Source: Paenibacillus sp. JDR-2 (GTDB lineage Bacteria > Bacillota > Bacilli > Paenibacillales > Paenibacillaceae). From it: DNA of 64,000 nt. A program made the position numbers and the translations under genes. The stretch covers positions 6,733,501-6,797,500 of the forward strand of contig NC_012914.1 in assembly GCF_000023585.1 (NCBI RefSeq). Reading direction: 5' to 3'. Within the stretch, counting starts at the first letter, position 1. Every line of letters starts with the position of its first letter. Under the pieces are notes generated by a model. It had not been told where the DNA came from, did no database searches, and was given only the letters and a program-made list of their open reading frames with translations. This document shows, one piece after another, positions 1 through 8,115 of the stretch.

Positions 1-166
1 GCATTACGGTTGGGCGGGAAGCGCCGAGGATCGGCGGGCGAAATACGACCGTTATATGAAGCTCGACCCGCAGGGACATTGGGGCAATCTCGGCCACTAC
101 GCTTCTATTCTCGATCCGAATCCAAGATTGATCCGCTGGCAGGAGAGGGAGCGCCGCGATGGGTAG
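1..166 (+). CDS. Glycosyltransferase, C-terminal fragment (runs off the left edge)
   Basis: Only the last ~54 codons are inside the window, in frame from base 2 to a TAG at 164-166. The visible residues (HYGW, then DRRAKYDRYMKLDP) match the conserved C-terminal end I know from Gram-positive family 2 glycosyltransferases that modify surface or cell-wall polymers. No catalytic residue is visible, so the substrate is unknown. The next gene starts inside this one (ATGGGTAG overlap at 159-166), so the two are probably cotranscribed and translationally coupled. The family call is inference from a short tail. Confidence 0.6.
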   Translation, partial: HYGWAGSAEDRRAKYDRYMKLDPQGHWGNLGHYASILDPNPRLIRWQERERRDG

Positions 167-1325
167 GACGATGGCAAAGCCGAAGCCCATGAAGACGGTG
201 ACGATATTGACCCACAGCTATTTGAACGCCTATGGACAGGATTATTCCCGGGTGTTCGGAGGCGGGCTGGAGCGGTATGTCGATTTGTTATGCCGGGCAA
301 TCAAGGAGCTCGGGCTCAATCCGGTTGTTTATCAGATGACGTATTACGAGGCTTTTGACACCGTGCACGAAGGCGTCCGGGTAAAAGGCTGGCCATTTGA
401 AGCCAATAAGATTACGGAGGCTTTCGAGCGGATGGCGGAATCCGCGGAAGGCCTGCTTATCTATGCCAGCTGCATCTGGCATCCCATCCGCTATCGCCCG
501 GGAAGCATCGGCATCTGCCACGGCATCAATTGGGACACTCCTTCTATCGCGGCCGGGACGAAGGCGGCGATCACCCGGCATATCAATCAGGCTCTTCGGC
601 AGCTAGACCGCGTGGTGTCGGTGGATTCGCATTTCCAGACGTATTGCAGGGCTGTCTGCGAGTATGAAGATCCGGCCGTTATTACCCTGCTTCCCAATCC
701 CGTGGATACCTTGCGGTTTGTTCCCCGGCCGGGGGGTGTCTCCCCTTCGGCAAAAGAGGTGCGGGTGCTTTTCCCGCGAAGGCTAAGCTTTGAACGGGGA
801 CTTGTTACGATGATGCTGTCGGCGGATGAGCTGCTCTGCAGGTATCCCGCCCTGACCGTGGAATTTGCCGGCGAGCTGATTGACGGATCAATGATGGCGG
901 CAGCCTTTTATTTATGGAAGGAGGCTCATCCTCACCGCGACCGCATCATTCACCGGACATATACGTTCGAGACGATTCAGACGGCCTATCATCAGGCGGA
1001 TATCGCGGTTATCCCGACGTTGTTCTCGGAAGGGACTTCCCTCTCCTGCCTGGAGGCGATGAGCTGCGGCTTGCCCGTTGTCGCAACCAATGTCGGCGGG
1101 CTGAACGATCTCATCATCAATGGCGTAAACGGCCGCCTAATTACAACCTCGGCAGAAGCCGTCACCTCTGCCGTCAGCGAGCTGATCGAGCAGCCTAGAC
1201 TGAGGCGCCGATTAGGCATAGCCGCCCGGCGGGCGGCGCTCGCATTCGATCAGACGCGCTGGCTCGCCGAGTGGAAGGCGATTATTACTGCGCAGCTTGC
1301 GAAGGGAGATGGGGAGAGCCGCTGA
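159..1325 (+). CDS. Glycosyltransferase family 4 (GT-B fold)
   Basis: 388-residue cytoplasmic or peripheral glycosyltransferase. The N-terminal half starts with a beta strand (KTVTILTHSYL) and the acceptor-side GGGLERYVD motif near residue 36, as in GT4 enzymes. The C-terminal half carries the nucleotide-sugar EX7E motif (FSEGTSLSCLEAMSCG, glutamates near 291 and 299) followed by GLPVVATNVGG. ATG at 159 is chosen for AGGAGAGG at 141-148 and the overlap with the preceding stop; ATG at 171 is an alternative. It sits at the edge of a cluster of glycosyltransferases and Thr/Ser-rich surface proteins, so a role in building a surface glycan or glycoprotein is inferred. Donor and acceptor sugars cannot be read. 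Confidence 0.85.
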   Translation: MGRTMAKPKPMKTVTILTHSYLNAYGQDYSRVFGGGLERYVDLLCRAIKELGLNPVVYQMTYYEAFDTVHEGVRVKGWPFEANKITEAFERMAESAEGLLIYASCIWHPIRYRPGSIGICHGINWDTPSIAAGTKAAITRHINQALRQLDRVVSVDSHFQTYCRAVCEYEDPAVITLLPNPVDTLRFVPRPGGVSPSAKEVRVLFPRRLSFERGLVTMMLSADELLCRYPALTVEFAGELIDGSMMAAAFYLWKEAHPHRDRIIHRTYTFETIQTAYHQADIAVIPTLFSEGTSLSCLEAMSCGLPVVATNVGGLNDLIINGVNGRLITTSAEAVTSAVSELIEQPRLRRRLGIAARRAALAFDQTRWLAEWKAIITAQLAKGDGESR

Positions 1326-1593
1326 TGCCTTTCCGCGCTGCCGCCCGCCTGATATGCTGCACGTTGTACAGGATATTCGCCGATCCAGGCTGTTTCTGCG
1401 TAAAACGTTGTACATTTTGCAAGATACACTTCAGATCTTAGCTAATCAAAGTAGGTTTACGCGCAATATCCTGCAGATCATACAGTTTAATTCCAATAAA
1501 TGGATTATAATTCAGAAATATAATGCATTTTTTGCAATGGAAAAGGTCATATACGTAAGAGTTTACAAGCTGTATAACGCGAAACAAAAGAGC
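1326..1593. other. Convergent intergenic spacer, AT-rich, degenerate repeats
   Basis: Spacer between the convergent GT4 and GT2 genes, much richer in A+T than its flanks. The word TTGTACA followed by GATA-like sequence recurs loosely (near 1364, 1409 and 1417) with an inverted counterpart ATATCCTGCA near 1467. An open frame of ~82 codons crosses the spacer from 1354 but has no ribosome binding site and reads as low-complexity translation of the repeat, so it is not called. No clear terminator was seen. Confidence 0.35.
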
Positions 1594-3453
1594 TTATAGG
1601 CTGTACAGCACGGAGGTTATACGCAGCATCAACTCCTGCTCGCAGAGCAGCGGCGCTGCGAGAACAGGGACCTGCGCGGCGCTGCGGGCGCGCGCCGCAA
1701 GCGCTGCCGCGAGCCCCGCCGCGGCGGCTCGCGAGACCCATGGCTGCGCCGCCGCTTCGCGCGCAGCCGCAAACTGCTCCGCCGCGGCCGGCATGTCGCC
1801 CGCGGCGAAGTGCAGGACGCCCGCGGCAAGCCGCGCAGGCGCACCGGGCTGCGCTGCCGCGCGCAGCCTCTGTGCCGCGGCCAGCGCGGGCACAGGCGGC
1901 GCTGCGCCTAGCAGCGCGCACCATTGCAGCGGCGCCGCGGGCACAGGCGCCGCCAAGGGCGGTGGCGCGGCTGGGCAAAGCCGCAGCCACGCGGGCCAGG
2001 CACGCACGCGAAGCAGCGCGTGCGCAATCCCGGCGGGCGGCGGCTCAGCCCGCCCGCCATCCGCCCAGGCAAGGGCGGCGAGGTACTCGCCCCTGCCCGG
2101 GTACGCATCCGGCAGCTGCGCCCAGCGCTGCCGGGCAGCGGCCGGATCGCCCTGCTGCGCGGCGAGCAGGCCGCTCCAAAAAGCTTCCCCGACCGCCAGC
2201 CCGGTCATCAGCCGGCTGCTTACCTCGGGCTCAAGCTGCAGTCCGGCGTCAGCCAGCAGCTCCAGCATGAAGCGGCAAAGCCTATGATCGCCGGTGGCTG
2301 CCGCGCGGTTGGCCGCAGCCAACCAATGCGTTCTATGATCCGCGTCAAGCGTGCCCAGCATAACAAGCCTTTCCCATGCCGGCCGATAACCGGGGTTAGC
2401 CTCAAGCGCTGCCGCATAAGCCTCGGCTGCCCGATTCCAGTCATAGCCGCGTTCCGCCGCATAACCGGCGGCAAGCAGGGTCCGGTAGCTTCCGGAGCCG
2501 GCAGCGGAAGAGTAATGCGCAGACCGTGCGCCAGCCAAGCATGCCCGCTCCAGCACCGATCCGGCCTCGCCAGGCCGGTCCATCTCCATCAGCACCGCCG
2601 CGTAAGCTTCATGCAAATCCGGGAAATCGGCATACCTCGTTAGGCCGCTCCGGGCATAACGCTCCGCATCCTCCAGCCTGCCAAGCGCCCGCAACGCATG
2701 GACCAGCTTCAGCCATATGTCGGACAAATAGCCGGCGTCGTCACCCGCTTCTTTCCCGTTCACCATAGGCTCCAGCCATTCGGCCGCCCGCTCCCAGTCC
2801 CCGTAAGTAAAATATTCCGTACCCATCGCATACCGAAGCACCGGATTTTCCGGTTCACGGTTCAATGCGGCGAGCAGGATCCGTTTATTGCGTTCCTTTT
2901 TCCCGCGCCTTGCCATAACGGCATGCCGGTACCCCTCATGAAGCACTTCAACCGGGGCAAAACGCAGGGCCTCTTCTCCGCAGGCCGAAACGGCCGTTGC
3001 CGCTTCCTCATGAATTGCGCCGGAGAACCGGATCCTCGGATCGTTCCTGAAAAGCCGGCAGACCGCATCCGAGACCTCTTCCTCCCCGCTCCTGCCGTCA
3101 ACCCGGCTTCTGATCCGAATCAAATAGCCATAGCATTGCTCTGCCGACAGCAGCTGGCTCCATTCCTTCACGGGAAGCGGGAGAAGCCGTTCGTCCGCAT
3201 CCAGCACCAGAATCCACGGCTGGGAAGCCTGCTCGATTGCGGCATTGCGGGCTAATGCAAAATCATCCTGCCAGACAACCCGCCGCACTATTGCACCGTA
3301 GGCTTCCGCTATGTCTGCCGACCGGTCTGTCGACCCCGTATCCGCCACTATAATCTCCGAGCAATAAGGAGCCGCCGCGGCCAGACAATCCGGCAGGAAT
3401 AATTCCTCGTCCCGGACAATCATGCACAGCGTTATCGGAAGCTGGCCTTCCAT
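1594..3453 (-). CDS. SunS-type family 2 glycosyltransferase with TPR repeats (copy 1)
   Basis: 619-residue enzyme with an N-terminal GT-A domain (CMIVRDEE near residue 10, VADTGSTDRS, LVLDADER with the metal-binding DAD near 85), then helical TPR-like repeats. This layout is typical of enzymes that glycosylate proteins or peptides. ATG at 3453 follows AAGGAGGGACGGG; a GTG at 3471 would overlap that SD and is rejected. The last ~200 residues are extremely Ala/Arg/Pro-rich and lie in a local GC peak (about 1640-2150), unlike the paralogues next door. It is last of three tandem GT2-TPR genes reading leftward, and its SD overlaps the stop of the upstream copy. A target among the neighbouring Thr/Ser-rich proteins is inferred. 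Confidence 0.85.
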   Translation of the reverse strand: MEGQLPITLCMIVRDEELFLPDCLAAAAPYCSEIIVADTGSTDRSADIAEAYGAIVRRVVWQDDFALARNAAIEQASQPWILVLDADERLLPLPVKEWSQLLSAEQCYGYLIRIRSRVDGRSGEEEVSDAVCRLFRNDPRIRFSGAIHEEAATAVSACGEEALRFAPVEVLHEGYRHAVMARRGKKERNKRILLAALNREPENPVLRYAMGTEYFTYGDWERAAEWLEPMVNGKEAGDDAGYLSDIWLKLVHALRALGRLEDAERYARSGLTRYADFPDLHEAYAAVLMEMDRPGEAGSVLERACLAGARSAHYSSAAGSGSYRTLLAAGYAAERGYDWNRAAEAYAAALEANPGYRPAWERLVMLGTLDADHRTHWLAAANRAAATGDHRLCRFMLELLADAGLQLEPEVSSRLMTGLAVGEAFWSGLLAAQQGDPAAARQRWAQLPDAYPGRGEYLAALAWADGGRAEPPPAGIAHALLRVRAWPAWLRLCPAAPPPLAAPVPAAPLQWCALLGAAPPVPALAAAQRLRAAAQPGAPARLAAGVLHFAAGDMPAAAEQFAAAREAAAQPWVSRAAAAGLAAALAARARSAAQVPVLAAPLLCEQELMLRITSVLYSL

Positions 3454-3464
3454 CCCGTCCCTCC

Positions 3465-4973
3465 TTACCACCCTTCAAATCCGGGCAGCAGCATGCGGAT
3501 GCTTTGAACGGCTTGCCGTTCGACAGGGCGCTCCTTCGACTGCTGAACCCGCTCCAAATACTGCTCCGCACGCGCCCTCCAATATACCGCGGAAGACAGC
3601 GTATCTTCCGCCTCATCCTTGCCAAGCCAGCCTGCAAAAGGCAGTCCGCTGTAATCCCCATCGCGCAAAGCATTCGCCTGCACGGCAAGCGAGTGCCGGA
3701 GCCCAGGCTCCTTGTAAAGCTCACCCTGCCATTCCAAATAGGCAGCCGCGCTGGCCGGACAGCCGCTTGCGACCATTACCCCGGCCAGCTTCAGCATAGC
3801 CGCTTCATCCGGGCAGGAGATCCGCCTTGCCATCCATGCAGCAAGCTGGCCTTCGCGGCCGGCGGTCCTCATGTATTTGCACAGCCGAAAAAGCGGCGGC
3901 AGCAAGCTGGGCTTAAACCGCAGCGCCTTCATATATGCTTGCTCCACGCCCTGCTCATCGTGCAGCGCTTCATAGATTCGTCCTTGCAAATAAGCGGTCC
4001 GGAACGTCCCCATTCCGTCCTCCGTATGGTAGCGCGCAGGCGCCGCTCCTAGCTCCAGCGCTTTTTCGGCGGCTTCCATAGCGTTCTTGAACCGTCCGGT
4101 ACTCGCCGAGCAAAGCGCGATATAATGCCACAAATCCGTATAGTCCGGGAAAATAGCCGAGCCTTCCTTCGCTGGAGCCGCGGCTTCCTCCCATCTGCCT
4201 AGCAGTTGGAGACTAAGCGATTCGTATTTCAGCACCAGATGCGCATAAGAGAGCTGCTCAAAGCCGGCGGACCGCTTGGCAATCCGGAACGCTTCCAACG
4301 CTTCCTCCGCTCGGTTATTCCGCAAATATTCAACGCCGATATTATAGCGGTGGAACGTATTGTCCGGGTCTTCCGCAAGCGCAAGCTCGAGCAGCTCCAT
4401 ATTGCGCTGCAGCTTGTTTTTTTCCGCCACCACCTGGGTCCGGTAGCCATAATGATGAATGATGACATCCGTGAGGTGAAAACGGGCCGAAGGGTTTTTT
4501 CGCAAAATCGAAAACGAAATCTGCTCATGAATCCGCCCCTCGAACCGGTGGGCAGGGTCATTCCGGAACATCCGAAGCACGGGATGGATCGTCGAGCCCT
4601 GATCATGGTCCGGCCCGACCTGGTTTCTGATCTGAAGAAGCAGCGCGGACAGTTCCGCATGGCCGGCATACTCAAGCAGTTGAGGCTTTGTTGCCGCATC
4701 CAGCTGTTCATCCGCGTCAAGGAACAGAATCCATTCCCCGCTGGCCCGCTCCACCCCCTTGTTGCGCGCTTTGGCAAAATCATGCTCCCACCCGCTCCGG
4801 ATCACCTGCGCTCCGTACCGCTCCGCTATGGCAATGGTCTCGTCGGTCGAACCGGTATCTACAACAATGATCTCGTCGGCTATGCCGAGTACGCTGTCGA
4901 GACAGCCGGGTAGATGCTTCTCCTCGTTCTTAACGATCATACATAAGGAAATCCGCTTCCGCTGTTCCGCCAT
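3465..4973 (-). CDS. SunS-type family 2 glycosyltransferase with TPR repeats (copy 2)
   Basis: 502-residue paralogue of its neighbours. The GT-A core is CMIVKNEEKHLPGCLDS near residue 11, VVDTGSTDET near 37 and LFLDADEQL with the DAD near 87. The rest is TPR-like helices (for example DNTFHRYNIGVEYLR and AMEAAEKALELG). The start has a strong SD (AAAGGAGGCGCGTGA before ATG) and lies 44 bases inside the preceding gene, so translation is coupled. Family knowledge: such enzymes attach sugars to Cys, Ser or Thr of protein acceptors. Acceptor and donor here are unknown. Confidence 0.87.
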   Translation of the reverse strand: MAEQRKRISLCMIVKNEEKHLPGCLDSVLGIADEIIVVDTGSTDETIAIAERYGAQVIRSGWEHDFAKARNKGVERASGEWILFLDADEQLDAATKPQLLEYAGHAELSALLLQIRNQVGPDHDQGSTIHPVLRMFRNDPAHRFEGRIHEQISFSILRKNPSARFHLTDVIIHHYGYRTQVVAEKNKLQRNMELLELALAEDPDNTFHRYNIGVEYLRNNRAEEALEAFRIAKRSAGFEQLSYAHLVLKYESLSLQLLGRWEEAAAPAKEGSAIFPDYTDLWHYIALCSASTGRFKNAMEAAEKALELGAAPARYHTEDGMGTFRTAYLQGRIYEALHDEQGVEQAYMKALRFKPSLLPPLFRLCKYMRTAGREGQLAAWMARRISCPDEAAMLKLAGVMVASGCPASAAAYLEWQGELYKEPGLRHSLAVQANALRDGDYSGLPFAGWLGKDEAEDTLSSAVYWRARAEQYLERVQQSKERPVERQAVQSIRMLLPGFEGW

Positions 4974-7074
4974 TCACGCGCCTCCTTTGCCGCCCGTTCC
5001 AGCTGGTCTGCCAGCTCATCCATTCAACTCGGAGCAATGCTTCCTGAAGCTTCATCCGGTCCGGCTCCGACCAGCTGCCGTCCCAATTGCGGGTCCCGCT
5101 ATACTCATCCGGCTGAAGAGCTTCAATAGCAAGCTGCAAGCAGGCTGCGGCGGCTCCAAGCCGCGCTCTTTCCGCATAAACGCCGCTTTTGTCGCTTTCG
5201 GCCGAACTGTCGAACAAGGATAACGCTTCGTTATGCAGCTTTTTCAAATACAGCAGTTCCCCAAGACGGAAGGATTGCTCACCGGTCAAACGGCCTTCCT
5301 TCTCGAAACGGTCAAGCATCTGTTCCGCCGCGGCATCCACGTAACCGTGGTCATAGAGAAGGGTTTCAAAATACGGCCTCAGTCCGTAAAAACCGCCTGC
5401 CAACCGATGCGCAAGGCGCAGCATCCCCCGGCTCACCGCCGTATCCAGCCAGCGGGCAGCTGCAGCGAGCTCCTGCTCCTTCGCGATTTTGTTCTGCGGT
5501 CCTTGCGCCGCCGGAAGCCAGCCGTTCAAATGCTCCGCCTCGTGGGCAAGACGCCCTCCCCCGAGAACAGCCGCCAGCTCCTCCCGACTGATCTGCAGCC
5601 CGTCATTCCAACGGCATAATGCCCAGTCCATGCCTAACTGCAGGATCTCGTATGAAGGCTCTGCGTCCGCGGACGGTTGGGCTGCTTGCAGCCAAGACCG
5701 AATCTGCGAGGCCGCTTCCGCATACTGACCGGTCCCGATCAGACAATCCGCAAACCCTCGTATATCGCACCAAGGAAGCTGTTCCGGCATTGGAGCACCC
5801 GCCGTTGACACGGATGTTGACTGGACCACTTCCCTCCACAGCGGCAAAGCCATACTATTGGCCCCGATACGGCTTAACACGCGGGCCATCAGCTTATGCG
5901 GATCTGCAACATCGTTACCGGTAAAGCTGCTTAGCTTCTGACGGATCTCCTGGTCGGGCACGCCAAGCTGCTGAAGGTAATCCGCCAAGGCTAACAAAGC
6001 CTCTTCCCAGCCCGGCTTTGCACCCAGCAAGGCTTCATATGCAAGCAAAGCTGCTTCAGCCTCTCCCGTCCGCTGCAGCACGGATGCCAGACGAAGCTGT
6101 GCCTGGTAGCTGCCCGCTCCATTTTCGGAGATATAGGAATGGGGTCTTGAACCCGCTTCAATAGCCGCCTCATAGGCTGCTTTTGCCTCCAACAGCATTC
6201 CCGCCGCCGATAAGCTGTTGCCCTGCAGCAAATACAGGTCCGGGTAATCTGGATATCGGAGCGTCTCCCCCCGAAGCAGCTCGGCAGCCTCCCCGTTCCG
6301 GGATAGAGCAAGAAGCGTAGTTGCGTAATCTCTAACGAGCGTCGGCCGGTATGGAGCGGATAGAGGGGTATAGCCAAGCGCTTTATCAAAGGCAACCGCC
6401 GCTTCTTCGGCTTTTCCAAGCTGGCATAACGTAACTCCGTAATTGTATAGACAAAAAGGGTCATTCGGCCGCTTGGTCAGCTGCCTAGAAATGACCCGTA
6501 AGTTCCGTTCCGCTTTGGATTTGCGCTGCAGCACATCCGGCATGTACCCGATATGAGCAATGTGAGAGTCCCCTGCACATAACGGACCGTCCACATCCTT
6601 CAGGACGGCACCGTCCTCCGTTTCACGGACACGGACGAGCTGCTCATGAATTTCTCCATGATAGACATACCCTCGGTCAGCACGGAACAGACGCACGGCT
6701 TCGCTCGTCATGCTGCGGCCGGTATTGGAGCCATCGAGCAGATGCTCCATCCGAAGCCGATAGGCAGGCGATGCGGCTTTTCGCAGCCCCTGTCTGAGCG
6801 ATTGCGAATCACCCTTCAGCCGTTCATCCGCATCCAGAACCAGAACCCATATGGTACGTGCATGCTCCAATGCCAGATTGCGGGCAGAGGAGAAGTTATC
6901 CTTCCACTCCGCCTTAATCACTCTTGCTCCATACCGCAGGGCAATGTCCACCGTTCCGTCCGTCGAACCTGTGTCGACAACGATTAGCTCATCGGCTATG
7001 CCGCGAATGCTGTCCAAGCATTCGGGAAGCATATCCTCTTCATTGCGTACGATGATGTGAACACCGAGCAGCAT
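4930..7074 (-). CDS. SunS-type family 2 glycosyltransferase with TPR repeats (copy 3)
   Basis: 714-residue enzyme, the longest of the three copies. GT-A motifs are IIVRNEEDMLPECLDSIRG near residue 7, VVDTGSTDGT and LVLDADERL near 80, followed by ~450 residues of TPR-like repeats. The SD is AGGAGGGTTATAAA before ATG at 7074. Immediately upstream are two copies of a hairpin element (7092-7189) whose second copy touches the stop codon of the repeat-protein gene, so this GT and the putative acceptor are adjacent in one transcription unit. That adjacency is the main reason to propose the repeat protein as glycosylation substrate. Three tandem paralogues suggest duplication followed by specialisation. 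Confidence 0.87.
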   Translation of the reverse strand: MLLGVHIIVRNEEDMLPECLDSIRGIADELIVVDTGSTDGTVDIALRYGARVIKAEWKDNFSSARNLALEHARTIWVLVLDADERLKGDSQSLRQGLRKAASPAYRLRMEHLLDGSNTGRSMTSEAVRLFRADRGYVYHGEIHEQLVRVRETEDGAVLKDVDGPLCAGDSHIAHIGYMPDVLQRKSKAERNLRVISRQLTKRPNDPFCLYNYGVTLCQLGKAEEAAVAFDKALGYTPLSAPYRPTLVRDYATTLLALSRNGEAAELLRGETLRYPDYPDLYLLQGNSLSAAGMLLEAKAAYEAAIEAGSRPHSYISENGAGSYQAQLRLASVLQRTGEAEAALLAYEALLGAKPGWEEALLALADYLQQLGVPDQEIRQKLSSFTGNDVADPHKLMARVLSRIGANSMALPLWREVVQSTSVSTAGAPMPEQLPWCDIRGFADCLIGTGQYAEAASQIRSWLQAAQPSADAEPSYEILQLGMDWALCRWNDGLQISREELAAVLGGGRLAHEAEHLNGWLPAAQGPQNKIAKEQELAAAARWLDTAVSRGMLRLAHRLAGGFYGLRPYFETLLYDHGYVDAAAEQMLDRFEKEGRLTGEQSFRLGELLYLKKLHNEALSLFDSSAESDKSGVYAERARLGAAAACLQLAIEALQPDEYSGTRNWDGSWSEPDRMKLQEALLRVEWMSWQTSWNGRQRRRVNGGTAEADFLMYDR

Positions 7075-7091
7075 TTTATAACCCTCCTAAA

Positions 7092-7189
7092 AAGAATTAG
7101 CGCGTCTTTTGCGGTAATTCTTACTTCGTAAGCCTACGCCAAGAATTATCGCGTTCTTTGCGGTAATTCTTACTTCGTAAGCCTACGTG
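7092..7189 (-). repeat. Two tandem 49-bp hairpin units upstream of the GT2 ribosome binding site
   Basis: Units 7092-7140 and 7141-7189. Read toward the gene (minus strand), each starts with the tag GCTTACGAAGTA, then AAGAATTA, a GC-containing middle and the pairing strand TAATTCTT. The copy nearest the gene ends 3 nt before AGGAGG. Related elements with other stems occur at 50477-50973 and 60823-60958. Confidence 0.85.
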
Positions 7190-8115
7190 CCTTGGCCATT
7201 GAAGTATACGTCGACGGTGGTAGCACTGCCCGTCGTTGTCGAACGGTAAGCCAGTCTCGTATATTTCAGAAAACGCTGCGGCACAAGCACATCAACCGAG
7301 CCTACCGCGATACCCGTTACGCTTTCCACGTCGGTATACCAGTTCGTTCCGTTAGCGCTGATCTCAACACGCGCAGTCGCCGCATTTGTTCCCGGACCTT
7401 TGTTGTAGACAAAGTAAGAATAAGTGCCAAATACGCTGGTCGTAATAGCCGGTACAGCCGTATATGCATCTGCTGTTAGGTTATTCAGGTTCGCTACTTC
7501 TTGGAAGCTCTTTTGAGAAATAGAAGTGACACTGCTTAAAGTACCCGCGGTAATGGTTGCTCCAAGCAACGCAGTCAAGGTACCGGCTGTAATCGTTGTG
7601 CCTAGGACGGCGTTTAACGTTCCTCCGGTTATCGTTGCTGCGGATACCGCCACAGTACCAGCCGTGATCGTTGTGCCAAGCACTGCTGTCAATGTTCCCG
7701 CCGTGATCGTCGCGCCAAGCAAGGCGTCCAGCGTTCCTGCGGTAATTGTTGCTCCGGATACGGCCACCGTACCAGCTGTAATTGTTGTGCCTAGGACGGC
7801 ATTTAATGTGCCTCCGGTTAACGTTGCTGCAGACACCGCCACTGTACCGGCTGTGATTGTCGTGCCAAGTACCGCCGTGATCGTTCCTGCTGTGATTGTT
7901 GCTCCTAAAACTGCATCCAATGTGCCCGCTGTAATAGTAGCTCCCAACAATGCATCCAGCGTTCCCGCTGTGATCGTCGCCCCAGACACGGCCACAGTGC
8001 CGCCCGAAAGCGCTACTGTCCCGCCTGAGATCGCTACCGTACCTGCTGTGATCGTAGTACCAAGTACCGCTGTGATCGTTCCTGCTGTGATTGTTGCTCC
8101 TAAAACTGCATCCAA
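7183..8115 (-). pseudogene. Thr/Ser-rich repeat surface protein, C-terminal part (frameshifted from 8100-9863)
   Basis: This 310-codon frame continues the repeat protein encoded upstream in another frame. It has no SD of its own and its first in-frame start is a TTG inside the repeat array, so it is not an independent gene. It holds about 190 residues of the same GATITAGTLDALL / GTVAVSG repeats, then a ~110-residue globular end (KSFQEV, FGTYSYFVYN, VEISANGTNWYTD, LVPQRFLKYTRLAYRS). I recall this end as DUF6385, a domain common in Paenibacillus and relatives; the name should be checked. With one C restored near 8120 the two parts form one protein of ~890 residues. A sequencing error is equally possible. 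Confidence 0.7.

Noticed and set aside
1354..1599. 82-codon plus frame in the 1.4-kb spacer
   Set aside because: No SD; AT-rich repeat translation; overlaps the convergent gene end.
1740..2643. Several long plus-strand frames opposite the GC-rich tail of the GT2 gene
   Set aside because: High GC removes stop codons on the other strand; products are Ala/Arg low complexity without start signals.
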